A stretch of DNA of 53,215 nucleotides from an uncultured Clostridia bacterium (GCA_947581925.1 CANPWB010000011.1:1-53215); one strand, 5' to 3'. Shown: positions 7,034 through 17,640, counted from the first letter of the stretch. Notes: generated from the letters alone by a model not told the origin. Numbers and translations are program-made.

Positions 7034-8425
7034 TCAATTCTCTTTGTTTTGGAGTCTGGGATCGAGATACTTCTCAAGATATGCGTCCCTGATACGCTTG
7101 AGCTCGCCCCTCGGCAGCAGTGCGAGCAGATCCCAGCCGAGGTCCAGCGTCTCCTCTATTGAGCGGTTGACATTAAAGCCCTGCGACACGTAGCGCTTTT
7201 CGAATTCGTCCGCGAATTTTGCGAATTTCTTGTCTGTCTCGGTGAGCGCGGCGTCGCCCAAAATAGAGCTCAGCTCCTTAGCCTCTTTGCCCTGCGCGTA
7301 CGCGCTGAACAGTTGGTTCATCGTATCGGCGTGGTCCTCGCGCGTCTTGCCCGCGCCTATGCCCTTGTCTTTAAGGCGTGACAGCGACGGCAAAACGTCG
7401 ATGGGCGGGGTCACGCCCTTCTTATACAGCTCGCGCGAAATTATTATCTGCCCCTCGGTGATGTAGCCCGTAAGGTCGGGGATGGGGTGCGTCTTGTCGT
7501 CCTCCGGCATGGTCAGAATGGGTATCTGCGTGATGGAGCCCTTCTTGCCCACTATTCTGCCCGCGCGCTCATAGAGGCTTGCGAGGTCGGTGTACATATA
7601 TCCCGGATAGCCGCGCCTGCCGGGGACTTCCTTTCTCGCGGCGGAGACTTCTCTAAGCGCCTCGGCGTAGTTCGTGATGTCCGTCGTGATGACGAGCACG
7701 TGCATATCCTTTTCAAAGGCGAGATACTCCGCGGCGGTAAGCGCCATACGCGGGGTGGAAATACGCTCGACGGCGGGGTCGTTTGCGAGGTTTATGAACA
7801 TGACCGCGCGCTCTATCGCGCCCGTGCGCCTGAAATCCGAGATGAAGAAGTCCGCCTCCTCAAACGTTATGCCTACTGCGGCAAAGACGACGGCGAATTT
7901 TTCATCCGTGCCCAAGACCTTAGCCTGTCTCGCTATCTGCGCGGCGAGCTCCGCATGCGGCATGCCCGACATCGAGAACACGGGCAACTTCTGTCCGCGG
8001 ACGAGGGTATTGAGCCCGTCTATCGCGCTTATGCCCGTTTGGATGAATTCGTTTGGGTAGTCTCTCGCGACGGGATTTATGGGCTGTCCGTTGATGTCGA
8101 GTTTTTTATCGGGTATTATGGGCGCGCCGCCGTCGCGGGGACGCCCCATGCCGTCGAAAACTCTGCCGAGCATATCTTCGCTTACGCCCAGCTCTATGCC
8201 GTGCCCCAAAAAGCGCGCGTGCGCGGTGGTCATCTTGATGCCCTGCGAGGGCTCGAAAAGCTGAACGAGCGCCTTATCGCGGTCTATCTCGAGCACTTTG
8301 CCGCTTCTTATTTCGCCGTTTGCCTGTCTTATCTCGACAAGCTCGTTGTACTTGACGCCCTCTACTCCGTCCACGAGCATGAGCGGCCCGACGATCTCTC
8401 TAATCGTGTTATATTCCTTAAGCAT
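7034..8425 (-). CDS. ntpB: V-type ATPase subunit B
   Basis: Non-catalytic head subunit of 463 residues that alternates with A in the A3B3 hexamer. It starts [20 protein letters not shown] and has the family segments [24 protein letters not shown] (where A has its P-loop), the [20 protein letters not shown] region and [32 protein letters not shown], each shown here in part. As expected for B it lacks a canonical Walker A. Its ATG overlaps the subunit A stop by 1 nt (TGATG), implying coupled translation and matched stoichiometry. Confidence 0.97.
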   Translation of the reverse strand: MLKEYNTIREIVGPLMLVDGVEGVKYNELVEIRQANGEIRSGKVLEIDRDKALVQLFEPSQGIKMTTAHARFLGHGIELGVSEDMLGRVFDGMGRPRDGGAPIIPDKKLDINGQPINPVARDYPNEFIQTGISAIDGLNTLVRGQKLPVFSMSGMPHAELAAQIARQAKVLGTDEKFAVVFAAVGITFEEADFFISDFRRTGAIERAVMFINLANDPAVERISTPRMALTAAEYLAFEKDMHVLVITTDITNYAEALREVSAARKEVPGRRGYPGYMYTDLASLYERAGRIVGKKGSITQIPILTMPEDDKTHPIPDLTGYITEGQIIISRELYKKGVTPPIDVLPSLSRLKDKGIGAGKTREDHADTMNQLFSAYAQGKEAKELSSILGDAALTETDKKFAKFADEFEKRYVSQGFNVNRSIEETLDLGWDLLALLPRGELKRIRDAYLEKYLDPRLQNKEN

Positions 8426-10191
8426 CAGTTTTCTCCTCCCTGCTCGGTGAGCGCGAGCATACTGCCGCTTATCTCGGCGAGGATGTCGTCAAACTTGGAC
8501 ATTTCATTTTCGGGTATATATTTCGCCCTGCCTATCTTTTCTCTGACGGGCAGCTCCAAAATATCCTCGATGTCCACATTCTTGTTGAGCGCGTCCTTCG
8601 CGAGACGGTCGAATTCCAGAATGAGTTTCATCATATATTGCTGTTTTTCAAGCGACGCGTAGGTGTCCACTTCGTGGAAAGCATTTTGGTGCAGATAGTC
8701 CTCGCGTATGGACTTCGCGGTCTCCATAGTGAGGCGGTTTTCGGGAGAGAGCGCGTCCATACCGACAAGTCTGACGATCTCGTCAAGTTGCGCCTCCTCT
8801 TGAAGTATGCGCATGAGGTCCGCCCTGAGCCCCATCCACTCGTCGCCTATGTTGTCGCCGTACCAGTCGCTCAGCCTGTCGGCGTAAAGCGAATAGCTTG
8901 TGAGCCAATCCACCGCGGGAAAATGGCGCTTGTATGCTAGCGACGCGCTCAAGCCCCAGAACACCTTGACTATGCGCAACGTCGCTTGCGAAACGGGCTC
9001 GGAGAGGTCGCCGCCGGGAGGCGAGACCGCGCCTATCGCCGTGATAGAGCCCGTGACTCCCTCCTGCCCCAGCACTTTGACGACGCCCGCGCGCTCATAG
9101 AACTCCGCAAGGCGGGAGCTCAAATATGCGGGATAGCCCTCTTCGCCGGGCATTTCCTCGAGGCGGCCGGACATTTCTCTGAGCGCCTCCGCCCAACGCG
9201 ATGTGGAGTCCGCCATTATGGCGACGGAGTAGCCCATATCTCTGAAATACTCCGCAATGGTGATGCCCGTGTATATGGACGCCTCGCGCGCCGCGACGGG
9301 CATATCCGAAGTGTTTGCGATGAGCACCGTGCGCTTCATGAGCGGCTGTCCGCTGTGCGGGTCGATAAGGGACGGAAATTCGTTGAGCACGTCCGTCATC
9401 TCGTTGCCGCGCTCGCCGCAGCCGATGTATACGATTATATCCGCGTCCGCCCACTTGGCGAGCTGATGCTGCACTATCGTCTTGCCGCTGCCAAAAGGAC
9501 CGGGGACCGCCGCCACGCCGCCCTTCGCGATTGGGAAAAGCGTATCTATGACGCGCTGTCCCGTGACGAGAGGCGCGCTTGGGGAGAGCTTTTCAAGATA
9601 GGGCCTGCCGCGGCGCACGGGCCACTTTTGCAACATGGTGACCTTGACGTCCCCATGTGCCGTAGCTATCGTGGCTATCGTATCGTCCACTGTGAACGAG
9701 CCTTTCTTTATCTCCTTTACGGTGCCTTCAACGCCGTACGGGACCATGATCTTGTGCAAGATGAGCACGTTCTCCTTTACGGTGCCGAGCACTGCGCCCG
9801 CTGTCACGCTGTCGCCGACGCTAAGCGTAGGCACGAAATCCCACAACTTCTCGTGATCGACGGCGGGGATATATACTCCGCGCTCTATGCGGTCTCCCGA
9901 CGCCTCCTTGAGCTTCGTGAGCGGACGTTGTATGCCGTCGTAGATGCCCTCGATAAGCCCGGGGCCGAGCTCGACGGAAAGCGGCGCGCCCGTGGAGTAC
10001 ACATTCTCCCCGGGGCCGAGGCCGCTCGTCTCTTCATACACCTGTATGGACGCCTTGTCGCCTCTGAGCTCTATGACCTCGCCGATCAACTTTTTGTCGC
10101 TGACCTGCACCACGTCGAACATCTTACACTCAGCCATGCCCTCCGCGATGATAAGCGGACCCGAAACCTTTACGATTTTCCCAATTTCCAT
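8425..10191 (-). CDS. ntpA: V-type ATPase catalytic subunit A
   Basis: Catalytic subunit of 588 residues, usual for the family. It starts [20 protein letters not shown]; the P-loop GPFGSGKT lies about residue 232-239 and is followed by the catalytic GERGNE segment; [20 protein letters not shown] and [10 protein letters not shown] are also present. The non-homologous insert typical of A subunits precedes the P-loop. The start is the ATG at 10191 because it overlaps the subunit F stop (TAATG) and matches known N termini; a longer frame upstream lies inside the F gene in another frame and was rejected. Confidence 0.97.
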   Translation of the reverse strand: MEIGKIVKVSGPLIIAEGMAECKMFDVVQVSDKKLIGEVIELRGDKASIQVYEETSGLGPGENVYSTGAPLSVELGPGLIEGIYDGIQRPLTKLKEASGDRIERGVYIPAVDHEKLWDFVPTLSVGDSVTAGAVLGTVKENVLILHKIMVPYGVEGTVKEIKKGSFTVDDTIATIATAHGDVKVTMLQKWPVRRGRPYLEKLSPSAPLVTGQRVIDTLFPIAKGGVAAVPGPFGSGKTIVQHQLAKWADADIIVYIGCGERGNEMTDVLNEFPSLIDPHSGQPLMKRTVLIANTSDMPVAAREASIYTGITIAEYFRDMGYSVAIMADSTSRWAEALREMSGRLEEMPGEEGYPAYLSSRLAEFYERAGVVKVLGQEGVTGSITAIGAVSPPGGDLSEPVSQATLRIVKVFWGLSASLAYKRHFPAVDWLTSYSLYADRLSDWYGDNIGDEWMGLRADLMRILQEEAQLDEIVRLVGMDALSPENRLTMETAKSIREDYLHQNAFHEVDTYASLEKQQYMMKLILEFDRLAKDALNKNVDIEDILELPVREKIGRAKYIPENEMSKFDDILAEISGSMLALTEQGGEN

Positions 10192-10526
10192 TATTTGTCC
10201 TCTTTGTCGAACAAGATATCTGCGCCGATCGCCTTTTCGACATTTGCTTTTATTCCCGCAAGTCCAAGCCCGGCGCTGCCGCTTGCGGACGGTATGGGCA
10301 CGACCACGGGATATGGCCGAGCCGAATATCTTTTGAGGTACATCGCCGCCCACTTAGCCACCTGCTCCGTGACAAAAATCACGGAGTGCGTACGGGCGAG
10401 CATATGCACTCTCTCCTTTGCCTCTTCTTCGTTGTCCACGGGGTAGACGTCCACGCCGAGCGCCTTGAAAGCGAGCACGGAATCCTTGTCGCCTACTACC
10501 GCTATCGAACCCTCACGCATTGACAT
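10191..10526 (-). CDS. ntpG: V-type ATPase subunit F (NtpG)
   Basis: Small central-stalk protein of 111 residues that binds subunit D. It begins [20 protein letters not shown] with the Rossmann-like alternation of the family and the motif [20 protein letters not shown] follows. The ATG overlaps the end of the subunit C gene by 14 nt and its stop overlaps the subunit A ATG. A second ATG two codons later is also possible; GGAGAGACTGAG precedes both. Confidence 0.93.
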   Translation of the reverse strand: MSMREGSIAVVGDKDSVLAFKALGVDVYPVDNEEEAKERVHMLARTHSVIFVTEQVAKWAAMYLKRYSARPYPVVVPIPSASGSAGLGLAGIKANVEKAIGADILFDKEDK

Positions 10527-11469
10527 CTCTCAGTCTCTCCTTTATAACGGCGGGATCTACGCCGTTTCTTATCCCCGCTACGATGAGTTTCGCCGCCTTG
10601 AGCTCCGTCTGTTTTTGCAGACAGTAGCTCAAAATGGGCGCGGGAGAGAACATATCGTCCCGCTCCGCTCTCACTTTTGACAGTAAAATATTGTCCACGG
10701 CGACCTCGAAAGCTATGACGTCCAAACTCTCGAACGCCTTTTTGAAAGGCTCGTAAAATTCGCTGCCCTTCACCGCGTCGAGGATGGCGTCGCCCGGCAA
10801 ATCGAAAACTTCCTTTACGTCGGGGGAGCCGCCATCGATGTAGCCCTCCGCGAAAAACGCCGCGTCAAGCCCCAGCTTTTTTGCTCTGAGCAGGGACAGA
10901 AGATTTATCCCGCCTATCTTAAGGACAAAATATTGCTTTAATATCTTGTCCCTTGCCGCCGCCTTCGCCGCCTTGAACATGCGCCTGTCCACCGCAATAT
11001 CTATCGCGCGCGGACTCGCTTTGCCGCTTGCGGAAAGCGCGCGCACGTCCTTTATCGCGCCGCCTATCTCGCCCGTAAGTTTCTCGTCGGGCAAGGACGT
11101 CATTTCCGTCAGCTCCTCAAAGCTCTTCAAGCCCACAAGACCGCTCTCAGTCGCGCCCTTCCCCATAGCTTGCGCCTTCAGTATTAACTTCAAATTGAGA
11201 AAATCGTATGTCAAAAGCAAGGCGTCAAGCGCGCCGTCCACGTTGAACTCCTTGATGAGCGCGACGTTTTTTGCCTCCTCGAAGGCAAACAGCGCGTCGA
11301 AGTCCCCCGTCGTAGCGCCCGAGCCCACGCCGAGACCCATGTCGGTCAGCGTCTTGAAAGCCGCCTCCTGCGAGGCGCAGTCTATGAGCCGCTGTATCGA
11401 CTGCCTTGTGAGCAACTTGACCTCGAGGGATTTTATCCTCGCGTTTTCATATACGAATTTCTCTGACAT
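10513..11469 (-). CDS. ntpC: V-type ATPase subunit C (d-type)
   Basis: Protein of 318 residues, almost entirely helical, that links the rotor axle to the membrane ring. It starts MSEKFVYENARIKSLEVKLL, the Y-N-AR-IR-like start of the AC39/d family, and keeps the three-fold repeated helical arrangement suggested by its length. The gene begins 2 nt after subunit E ends and overlaps subunit F, so translation is probably coupled through the whole block. Confidence 0.93.
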   Translation of the reverse strand: MSEKFVYENARIKSLEVKLLTRQSIQRLIDCASQEAAFKTLTDMGLGVGSGATTGDFDALFAFEEAKNVALIKEFNVDGALDALLLTYDFLNLKLILKAQAMGKGATESGLVGLKSFEELTEMTSLPDEKLTGEIGGAIKDVRALSASGKASPRAIDIAVDRRMFKAAKAAARDKILKQYFVLKIGGINLLSLLRAKKLGLDAAFFAEGYIDGGSPDVKEVFDLPGDAILDAVKGSEFYEPFKKAFESLDVIAFEVAVDNILLSKVRAERDDMFSPAPILSYCLQKQTELKAAKLIVAGIRNGVDPAVIKERLRDVNA

Positions 11470-11470
11470 A

Positions 11471-12046
11471 TCAACCGAAAATCTGCTTTGCTATCCCCGC
11501 TTCCTCGCTGTCGCGAAGTATGGCAAGTTCTGACGCGAAGGTGAGGTTTTTGTCTATGCCGCCCTGCCTTAGCACCAAGCCGCCCTCGAAACTGCCGACT
11601 TCTTTGGACAGTTTGAGGGAAACGCCGCGCTCCTGCGCGTACGCTTTGAGGTCCTTTGCGCTTATCAACGCCCTGCCGCGCTCGTTGAGTATCACCTCGT
11701 CGCCGTTTTCCGCGTATGCAAGCATACCGAAAAGCAGTTCGCGCATTGAGGCATCGTCAAGGGCGACAAGTTTTTCGAGGGCGCGCGCAAACACGCGATC
11801 GAGTATCTTGAGCTTTGCGTCGAGAAGGAGCCTCTTTGCGTCGAGCTCCGCCACGGTGCGCGAGCGCGAGAGCGTCTCTTCCGTAGTACGCTCTATCTCC
11901 GCGCGCGCCGCCACGAGTTGCTGTTCGCACTCCTTTTTTGCGGCGTCGAGGATGCCATTCGCTTTTTCCTCGCCCTCGGACGTTATTTTCGCCGCTTTCG
12001 CCGCCGCGTCGTCCTCTATTTTTTTGATTATAGCTTCCTTGCTCAT
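11471..12046 (-). CDS. ntpE: V-type ATPase subunit E
   Basis: Peripheral-stalk subunit of 191 residues. The first about 85 residues are a charged, Ala/Glu-rich helix (MSKEAIIKKIEDDAAAKAAK start) that should form the coiled-coil stalk with the G-type subunit; the C-terminal half (SFEGGLVLRQGGIDKNLTF) is the globular head-binding domain. The length is typical. It lies 3 nt after subunit K. Confidence 0.93.
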   Translation of the reverse strand: MSKEAIIKKIEDDAAAKAAKITSEGEEKANGILDAAKKECEQQLVAARAEIERTTEETLSRSRTVAELDAKRLLLDAKLKILDRVFARALEKLVALDDASMRELLFGMLAYAENGDEVILNERGRALISAKDLKAYAQERGVSLKLSKEVGSFEGGLVLRQGGIDKNLTFASELAILRDSEEAGIAKQIFG

Positions 12047-12049
12047 AGC

Positions 12050-12547
<498 letters not shown>

Positions 12548-12569
12548 TCATTTCGAGATAAGTGTATTT

Positions 12570-14657
12570 TTATTCGTTTGCGACAGTCCCTGTCCCGAGC
12601 GCGAGATCCGCGTCGGCGGGAGAGTCGTAATGTTCGAGATAAGTATATTTCATATTCGTGCCGTAAGGCATGAATACGTGTCCGCCGCCCTCATAGAATT
12701 TGCCGTAAAACTCGATGTACTGCAACCTGCAATTGTGCACGTACGCGCCGAGGGTGGATATTGCGATATTGAAGATGTGTCCCACGAGGAATATAGGCAC
12801 GCAAATGATATAGCCTATCGCGATGAGCGCGGAGCCTTGCGGGAAGAATCCCAGCACAACTTGACATATCTGATTGACGACAAGCGCAACCACGCTGCCG
12901 CTCAGCCCGAGGCCGAACAACCTTGCGTAGCTCAGAATATCCGACAAGATATTCACGCCGTCGTACAGCTTGCCAAAGCCGCCGAAAAAGCCCATGACTT
13001 TTTTCGCGCCCTGCTTGCCGCGCATATTGCATACGGGAATAAGTATGGCGCCCAGCGCCGCAAACGCTATGCCTACGTACTTTATCGCGGGGATATTTTT
13101 GAGGAAAAGCAAGCCTACCGCAAGCAAAATGATGCCCGTAAAGATGAGATACCAGGTGCCTACCTCTGCAAACGCGTCCATGGGACGTTTTTTGCGAATG
13201 AGGTTTATCGCGTTCAAAAGCATGCCGACGACGATGTGTATAAAACCGAGCGCGAAGGATATCACAAGCAAGATGAGCGGCCCGTTGCCCTCGAGAGGTT
13301 TGACGAGTTGCAGCTTTTCGAGGAAAGTCCCCGAAATATCCAGCCCGAACCAGCCGCCGAATATCGCGCCCCAAATAATAGTTGAAATACCGCCCATGCC
13401 GATGATGAGCAGCAGTCTGCCCTTGCCCGGGACGGGTTTTTTGATGAAATACGTGACGAGCCCGCCGATGGCGAGTATAAGCCCGTACGCCGCGTCCGCA
13501 AGCATCATGCCGAAAAGCAAGAAATAGAAGAAGGACATGACGGGGTTTGGATCGAGGTCGGATCCGTACTTCGGCGCGCTGTACATGTTTGTGATGTCCT
13601 GATACGGCGTGACGATAGGATTATTCTTGACGTAGGTAGGCACGACTTCGTCCTCTTCGGGCATGCAGAATTCATACGCGAATGCGTCCGAAACGCCGTC
13701 TATGGCCGCCTTCACCCTCTCCTCGTCCTTTGCGGGGAGCCACGCCTCCATGACGAAACAGGTGCCCGAATTTGCAAATCCGCTCAGCGCCTTATCGCGC
13801 TCTATCATCACTTGATAGTAGTCGTACAGCGTCTTGAAGTCCGCGATGTACATCTCCTTGACGAGAGCGCGCGTGATGAGCTCCTCATATTCGAGCTCCA
13901 GCTCCGCGAGCTCTGCTTTGAGCTCCTCTATGCGTTGCAGCGGCGACTTGTCCCCCGAAAATTGAAGGGGCGAATAGTCAAGTTCCTGCAATTTCTTTTC
14001 AACTTCGTCGCGTATGCTGTTGTCCGCGATGAGCGCAAACGCCTGCACTTTGCCAATGTCGGGCAATTGTATGTCAATAAGCGGCTGCGCCTCGGCGTAA
14101 GCGGCAAGCTCTCCCGCGCGCTGCGAAGGCACGCAACCTATCTTGATGAATGTGCGCGAACTGTCCTTATAGTCGTCGTACGCGCTCTTCAAAAATTTGT
14201 ATACGGCGTGCTCATCCGCCTCCTGCGCCGCCTGCGCCTTCTCTTGCTCTATCTCGCGCTGACGGCTCGAGATCTCCTCGAGGTCGGCGACGTTAGCCAT
14301 AAGCTCATCCTGCTTGTCCGCTATCGCGTCGAAGTCGTCAAAGGACATTCTGACTATCTGCTTTACGGACGGAGCCTTGATGGGCGTGTTGATAAAGGGC
14401 TGTTCCGCCTTCTCGGTGCGCTTGGCGATGACTTCCGCCTTCTTTTTTTGATCTTTTAAAAAGGAAAATGCAAAATCTATGCGGGACAGGTCCACTCTGA
14501 ACCTATCCACGTTCGCGGACGGACCCGTACGGACGGTGTCCTCGACGTCCCTCGTCCTGCAGGTCTCCACACATCTCAAGCGGTGTATCGCCTTGAGAAG
14601 TTTATCCTTGTACTCGCTGTGCCCGATGAGCACGAGCTTTTTCATTTCAACGATCAT
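12570..14657 (-). CDS. ntpI: V-type ATPase subunit I (a-type stator)
   Basis: Stator subunit of 695 residues carrying the ion half-channels. The N-terminal about 370 residues are hydrophilic with coiled-coil stretches (MIVEMKKLVLIGHSEYKDKL start); the rest holds about eight transmembrane segments beginning near DPNPVMSFFYFLLFGMMLAD, a signature of the family. A single Arg in the late helices normally serves the ring carboxylate; I did not assign it. Size is typical for bacterial I subunits. Placed 27 nt after the G-type subunit. Confidence 0.95.
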   Translation of the reverse strand: MIVEMKKLVLIGHSEYKDKLLKAIHRLRCVETCRTRDVEDTVRTGPSANVDRFRVDLSRIDFAFSFLKDQKKKAEVIAKRTEKAEQPFINTPIKAPSVKQIVRMSFDDFDAIADKQDELMANVADLEEISSRQREIEQEKAQAAQEADEHAVYKFLKSAYDDYKDSSRTFIKIGCVPSQRAGELAAYAEAQPLIDIQLPDIGKVQAFALIADNSIRDEVEKKLQELDYSPLQFSGDKSPLQRIEELKAELAELELEYEELITRALVKEMYIADFKTLYDYYQVMIERDKALSGFANSGTCFVMEAWLPAKDEERVKAAIDGVSDAFAYEFCMPEEDEVVPTYVKNNPIVTPYQDITNMYSAPKYGSDLDPNPVMSFFYFLLFGMMLADAAYGLILAIGGLVTYFIKKPVPGKGRLLLIIGMGGISTIIWGAIFGGWFGLDISGTFLEKLQLVKPLEGNGPLILLVISFALGFIHIVVGMLLNAINLIRKKRPMDAFAEVGTWYLIFTGIILLAVGLLFLKNIPAIKYVGIAFAALGAILIPVCNMRGKQGAKKVMGFFGGFGKLYDGVNILSDILSYARLFGLGLSGSVVALVVNQICQVVLGFFPQGSALIAIGYIICVPIFLVGHIFNIAISTLGAYVHNCRLQYIEFYGKFYEGGGHVFMPYGTNMKYTYLEHYDSPADADLALGTGTVANE

Positions 14658-14684
14658 AAATTACTGTTCTAATATATAATCAAT

Positions 14685-15026
14685 CTAATTTTTATATTGA
14701 TACTGCGACAGGAGCTTTTCCACGACGAAGTCCGCCGCCTCCTCGACCGCGGAGTTCTTGTTGTCCACAAGTTCCTTGGCTGCGTTTTCCCCCTTCTTCA
14801 TGAGCGCGTCCCGTCTTTCTGCGGCGCGTCCCGCCGCGTCAAGTTGCGCCTGGCGCCTCAAATCCTTGAGCCGTTGCTTGTTTTCCGCCCTCATCTTGTC
14901 AGCCTCAGCCTCCGCGGCAAGGACGCTTTCCTTCGCCTGCTGCTTGGCTTGCTCGATGACGATATCCGCATTCTCTTCGGATGAGCGAACGTCCTTCATT
15001 ACATCGTCGATGATACTCTCTTTCAT
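14685..15026 (-). CDS. ntpF: V-type ATPase G/H-type peripheral stalk subunit (NtpF-like)
   Basis: Protein of 113 residues, almost wholly a charged helix rich in Ala, Glu, Lys and Gln (for example EQAKQQAKESVLAAEAEADK). It has the size and composition of the peripheral stalk partner of subunit E and occupies the ntpF position, first in the F-I-K-E-C-G-A-B-D order of E. hirae. The family diverges fast, so the call rests on context as well as composition. Its ATG overlaps the rpiB stop by 4 nt. Confidence 0.85.
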   Translation of the reverse strand: MKESIIDDVMKDVRSSEENADIVIEQAKQQAKESVLAAEAEADKMRAENKQRLKDLRRQAQLDAAGRAAERRDALMKKGENAAKELVDNKNSAVEEAADFVVEKLLSQYQYKN

Positions 15027-15475
15027 TTGAAATTTTCGTCCTCTATCTTAGATATGATGTCAAGGCGCCTCTGATGTCTGCCTCCCTCGTATTCGGCGGT
15101 GTACCATGTCCTCACGATATCCTCCGCCTCGTCCTCGCTTATCACCCTGCCGCCGAGCGCGATAACGTTTGCGTCGTTGTGATTTTTGGTGAGCTTCGCC
15201 ATATAGGTGTTCGTCACGACGGCGGCGCGTACGCCCTTCACCTTGTTCGCCGCAATGGAGATGCCTATGCCCGTGCCGCACATCACGACCCCAAGATCGC
15301 ACTCGCCCGACGCGACCGCCTTGCCTACCTTGAGCCCGTACTCGGGATAATCCACCGAAACGTCCGCGCTGTTTGTCCCAAAATCCACGACTTCCGCGCC
15401 CAACTCTTCAAGCGTCTTTTTGACGCGCGCCTTGAGCACATACCCGCCGTGATCGCATCCGATTCCGACCTTCAT
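15023..15475 (-). CDS. rpiB: Ribose-5-phosphate isomerase B
   Basis: Isomerase of 150 residues converting ribose 5-phosphate and ribulose 5-phosphate in the pentose phosphate pathway. It begins MKVGIGCDHGGYVLK and has VVDFGTNSADVSVDYPEYG, the catalytic-loop segment VVMCGTGIGISIAANKVKG with the active-site Cys, and NDANVIALGGRVI. Some RpiB-like proteins isomerise allose or galactose phosphates, but this active-site set fits RpiB. A strong promoter (15501-15529) and GGAGGT ribosome site precede it, and it overlaps the first V-ATPase gene by 4 nt, so it heads that operon, an arrangement not part of the classic ntp operon. Confidence 0.93.
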   Translation of the reverse strand: MKVGIGCDHGGYVLKARVKKTLEELGAEVVDFGTNSADVSVDYPEYGLKVGKAVASGECDLGVVMCGTGIGISIAANKVKGVRAAVVTNTYMAKLTKNHNDANVIALGGRVISEDEAEDIVRTWYTAEYEGGRHQRRLDIISKIEDENFK

Positions 15476-15500
15476 AGCTTAGACCTCCGCTTTTCAAGAT

Positions 15501-15529
15501 ATTATACAACATAACAAAAAAAATTGCAA
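15501..15529 (-). promoter_or_regulatory. Promoter of the rpiB-V-ATPase-FNT operon
   Basis: Minus strand: -35 TTGCAA (plus 15524-15529), 17-bp spacer, perfect -10 TATAAT (plus 15501-15506). Predicted start near 15494, about 19 nt before the rpiB ATG, leaving room for the GGAGGT ribosome site. Confidence 0.8.
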
Positions 15530-15561
15530 GTACAATAAATCCGTCCTCCCTCACTGTTTGC

Positions 15562-15636
15562 TGTCCCCTCGCATTAAATTTTCTTTATATTCGATTATGC
15601 GCAATCATTTTTTATTTCTATTGACAAGAGGGGACA
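15562..15636. repeat. Long-spaced 9-bp inverted repeat between rpiB and pckG
   Basis: TGTCCCCTC (15562-15570) and GAGGGGACA (15628-15636) are perfect reverse complements 57 bp apart. The right arm lies in the spacer of the proposed pckG promoter and the left arm is upstream of the rpiB promoter on the other side. Candidate operator pair for shared control; could also be chance in a 296-bp AT-rich gap that holds nothing else of note. Confidence 0.4.
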
Positions 15637-15650
15637 TTTTATTGTATCAT
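15621..15650 (+). promoter_or_regulatory. Promoter of pckG
   Basis: Perfect -35 TTGACA (15621-15626), 18-bp spacer, -10 TATCAT (15645-15650). The resulting leader would be about 115 nt before the pckG ATG. The spacer holds one arm of the inverted repeat described for 15562-15636. Confidence 0.65.
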
Positions 15651-15771
15651 TTTTCAGGTTTGAGAAATAAAAATATACTGTGTATATTCGCACCAACGGC
15701 TTTATGACAAAAACATCGTATATTATCCCGAACCTTTCAAAAATGATGTAATTTTTTAGGAGGATCTAAAA

Positions 15772-17541
15772 ATGAAATTTAAAAGCAAAGGCGTCGAAAG
15801 TTTTGTGCAAGACAGCGTTGAGCTGTGTCAGCCCGACAAAGTTGTGCTTATCGACGGCAGCGAGGAGCAACTCGAGGCTCTGCGCGCCGAGGCAGTCGCT
15901 ACAGGCGAGATGATCAAGCTCAATGAGAAACTTCTGCCCGGATGCTATCTGCACCGCACTCTTCCCAACGACGTTGCGCGCGTCGAGGGCCGAACCTTCA
16001 TCTGCACCGAAAAGCAGGAGACGGCGGGTCCAACCAACAACTGGATCCAGAAGGACGAGGCGTACAAGATCTTACGCGACATCTATCGCGGCGCTATGAA
16101 GGGACGCACAATGTATGTCATCCCCTACTCCATGGGCGCGGTAGGTTCGCCTTTCTCAAAGATAGGCATCGAGCTTACGGACTCCATCTACGTCGTGCTG
16201 AACATGGCGATAATGACCCGCGTAGGTCAAAAAGTCCTCGACCAGCTCGGCACAAGCGACGATTTTGTGCGCGGTTTGCACTCCAAGGCGGACGTCGATC
16301 CCGAAAAGCGCTACATCTGCCAATTCCCCGAGGACAACACCATAATGTCCGTCAACTCGGCATACGGCGGAAACGTCCTTCTCGGCAAGAAGTGTTTCGC
16401 TCTGCGCATAGCCTCCTACCAAGGCTGGCATGAGGGCTGGATGGCGGAGCATATGCTCATCCTCGGCCTCGAAAAGCCAAACGGCGAGACAAAATATATC
16501 GCGGCGGCATTCCCGTCCGCATGCGGCAAGACCAACCTCGCAATGCTCATTCCTCCCGAAGAGTTTGCGAAAAAGGGCTATAAGATCCACACCGTCGGCG
16601 ACGATATTGCGTGGATAAGGATAGGCAAAGACGGCAGACTGTACGCCATCAACCCCGAAAACGGATTCTTCGGCGTCGCTCCCGGCACGAACAGCAAGTC
16701 CAATCCCAACGCGCTCGCTTCCACAAGGAAGAACACCATATTCACAAACGTATGCCACAACCTCGAGAACAACACCGTATGGTGGGAAGGCCTCGACAAG
16801 AATCCCCCGAAAAAGGCTATCGACTGGCAAGGACAGCCCTGGGGCGAGGAGCAACAGGCTCAAGGCATAAAGGGCGCGCATCCGAACTCCCGTTTCACCG
16901 CGCCAACCATCAACTGCCCCTGCCTCTCCGACCAGTTTGAAAATCCCGAGGGCGTGCCTCTTGACGCTATCATCTTCGGCGGCCGCCGCGCAAAGACGGC
17001 TCCGCTCGTATACGAGGCAAGAGATTGGAACCACGGCGTATTCGTCGGCTCCATCATGGCGTCCGAGACCACAGCCGCCGCGTCCGGCGCAGTCGGCGTA
17101 GTGCGCCGCGATCCTATGGCGATGCTCCCCTTCTGCGGCTATCATATGGCGGACTACTTCGCGCACTGGATAGAGATGGGCAAGAAGGTAGCTCATCAGC
17201 CCAAGATCTTCAACGTCAACTGGTTCCGCACGGACGACGAGGGTCACTTCCTGTGGCCGGGATTCGGCGACAATATGCGCGTGCTTGATTGGATCATCCG
17301 TCGCTGCGAGGGCACGGCAAAGGCGATCGAGACTCCCATAGGCTACGTCCCCGATCCCGCGGACATCAACATCAACGGCCTCGATATGACTCAGGCAGAC
17401 ATCGCAAACCTGCTCACAGTGGACAAGCAGCTGTGGAGAGAGGACGCAGAAGGTATCGAGGAGTTCTACAAGAAGTTCGGCGATAAGCTCCCCAAAGAGC
17501 TGCGCAAAGAACTCGACACCCTCAAAGAAAACCTCAAGTAA
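15772..17541 (+). CDS. pckG: Phosphoenolpyruvate carboxykinase (GTP)
   Basis: Enzyme of 589 residues interconverting oxaloacetate and phosphoenolpyruvate with GTP/GDP in the cytoplasm. The GTP-class P-loop FPSACGKTN with its reactive Cys lies about residue 247-255; other class motifs are GPTNNW, PYSMGAVGSPFSK, VGDDIAWIRIGKDG, GVAPGTNSKSNPNA and the PMAMLPFCGYHMADYFAHW block. Length is typical (590-620). An ideal ribosome site, AGGAGG, is 8 nt before the ATG. In anaerobes PckG often runs in the carboxylating direction in fermentation as well as in gluconeogenesis; the sequence cannot say which. Transcribed alone and followed by two terminators. Confidence 0.97.
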   Translation: MKFKSKGVESFVQDSVELCQPDKVVLIDGSEEQLEALRAEAVATGEMIKLNEKLLPGCYLHRTLPNDVARVEGRTFICTEKQETAGPTNNWIQKDEAYKILRDIYRGAMKGRTMYVIPYSMGAVGSPFSKIGIELTDSIYVVLNMAIMTRVGQKVLDQLGTSDDFVRGLHSKADVDPEKRYICQFPEDNTIMSVNSAYGGNVLLGKKCFALRIASYQGWHEGWMAEHMLILGLEKPNGETKYIAAAFPSACGKTNLAMLIPPEEFAKKGYKIHTVGDDIAWIRIGKDGRLYAINPENGFFGVAPGTNSKSNPNALASTRKNTIFTNVCHNLENNTVWWEGLDKNPPKKAIDWQGQPWGEEQQAQGIKGAHPNSRFTAPTINCPCLSDQFENPEGVPLDAIIFGGRRAKTAPLVYEARDWNHGVFVGSIMASETTAAASGAVGVVRRDPMAMLPFCGYHMADYFAHWIEMGKKVAHQPKIFNVNWFRTDDEGHFLWPGFGDNMRVLDWIIRRCEGTAKAIETPIGYVPDPADININGLDMTQADIANLLTVDKQLWREDAEGIEEFYKKFGDKLPKELRKELDTLKENLK

Positions 17542-17565
17542 CATCATCATTAAAACCGTCCGCCG

Positions 17566-17640
17566 CTTACTTGCCCCACAAAATCACTTCGTAATTTTGC
17601 GGGGACCCCGATATAGCTCGGACAAACATTTCGTTAATAA
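17566..17640. repeat. R2 hairpin repeat between pckG and its terminator
   Basis: R2 in inverted orientation: ccccacaaaat, loop, attttgcggggaccccgat, followed by the tag agctcggacaaacatttcgttaat found at several other sites. It lies in the transcribed 3' region of pckG. Confidence 0.8.

Noticed and set aside
10192-10353. Longer start for V-ATPase subunit A
   Set aside because: The added residues lie in the subunit F gene out of frame; the ATG at 10191 matches the known N terminus.
8986-10446. Long open frame (486 codons) antisense to the V-ATPase A and F genes
   Set aside because: It runs across two confident genes on the other strand and its translation is Arg/His-rich with no recognisable motif.
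16156-17550. Long open frame (464 codons) antisense to pckG
   Set aside because: It mirrors the codons of a clear, complete GTP-type PEP carboxykinase, has no family motif or ribosome site, and such antisense frames are common in GC-rich genes.
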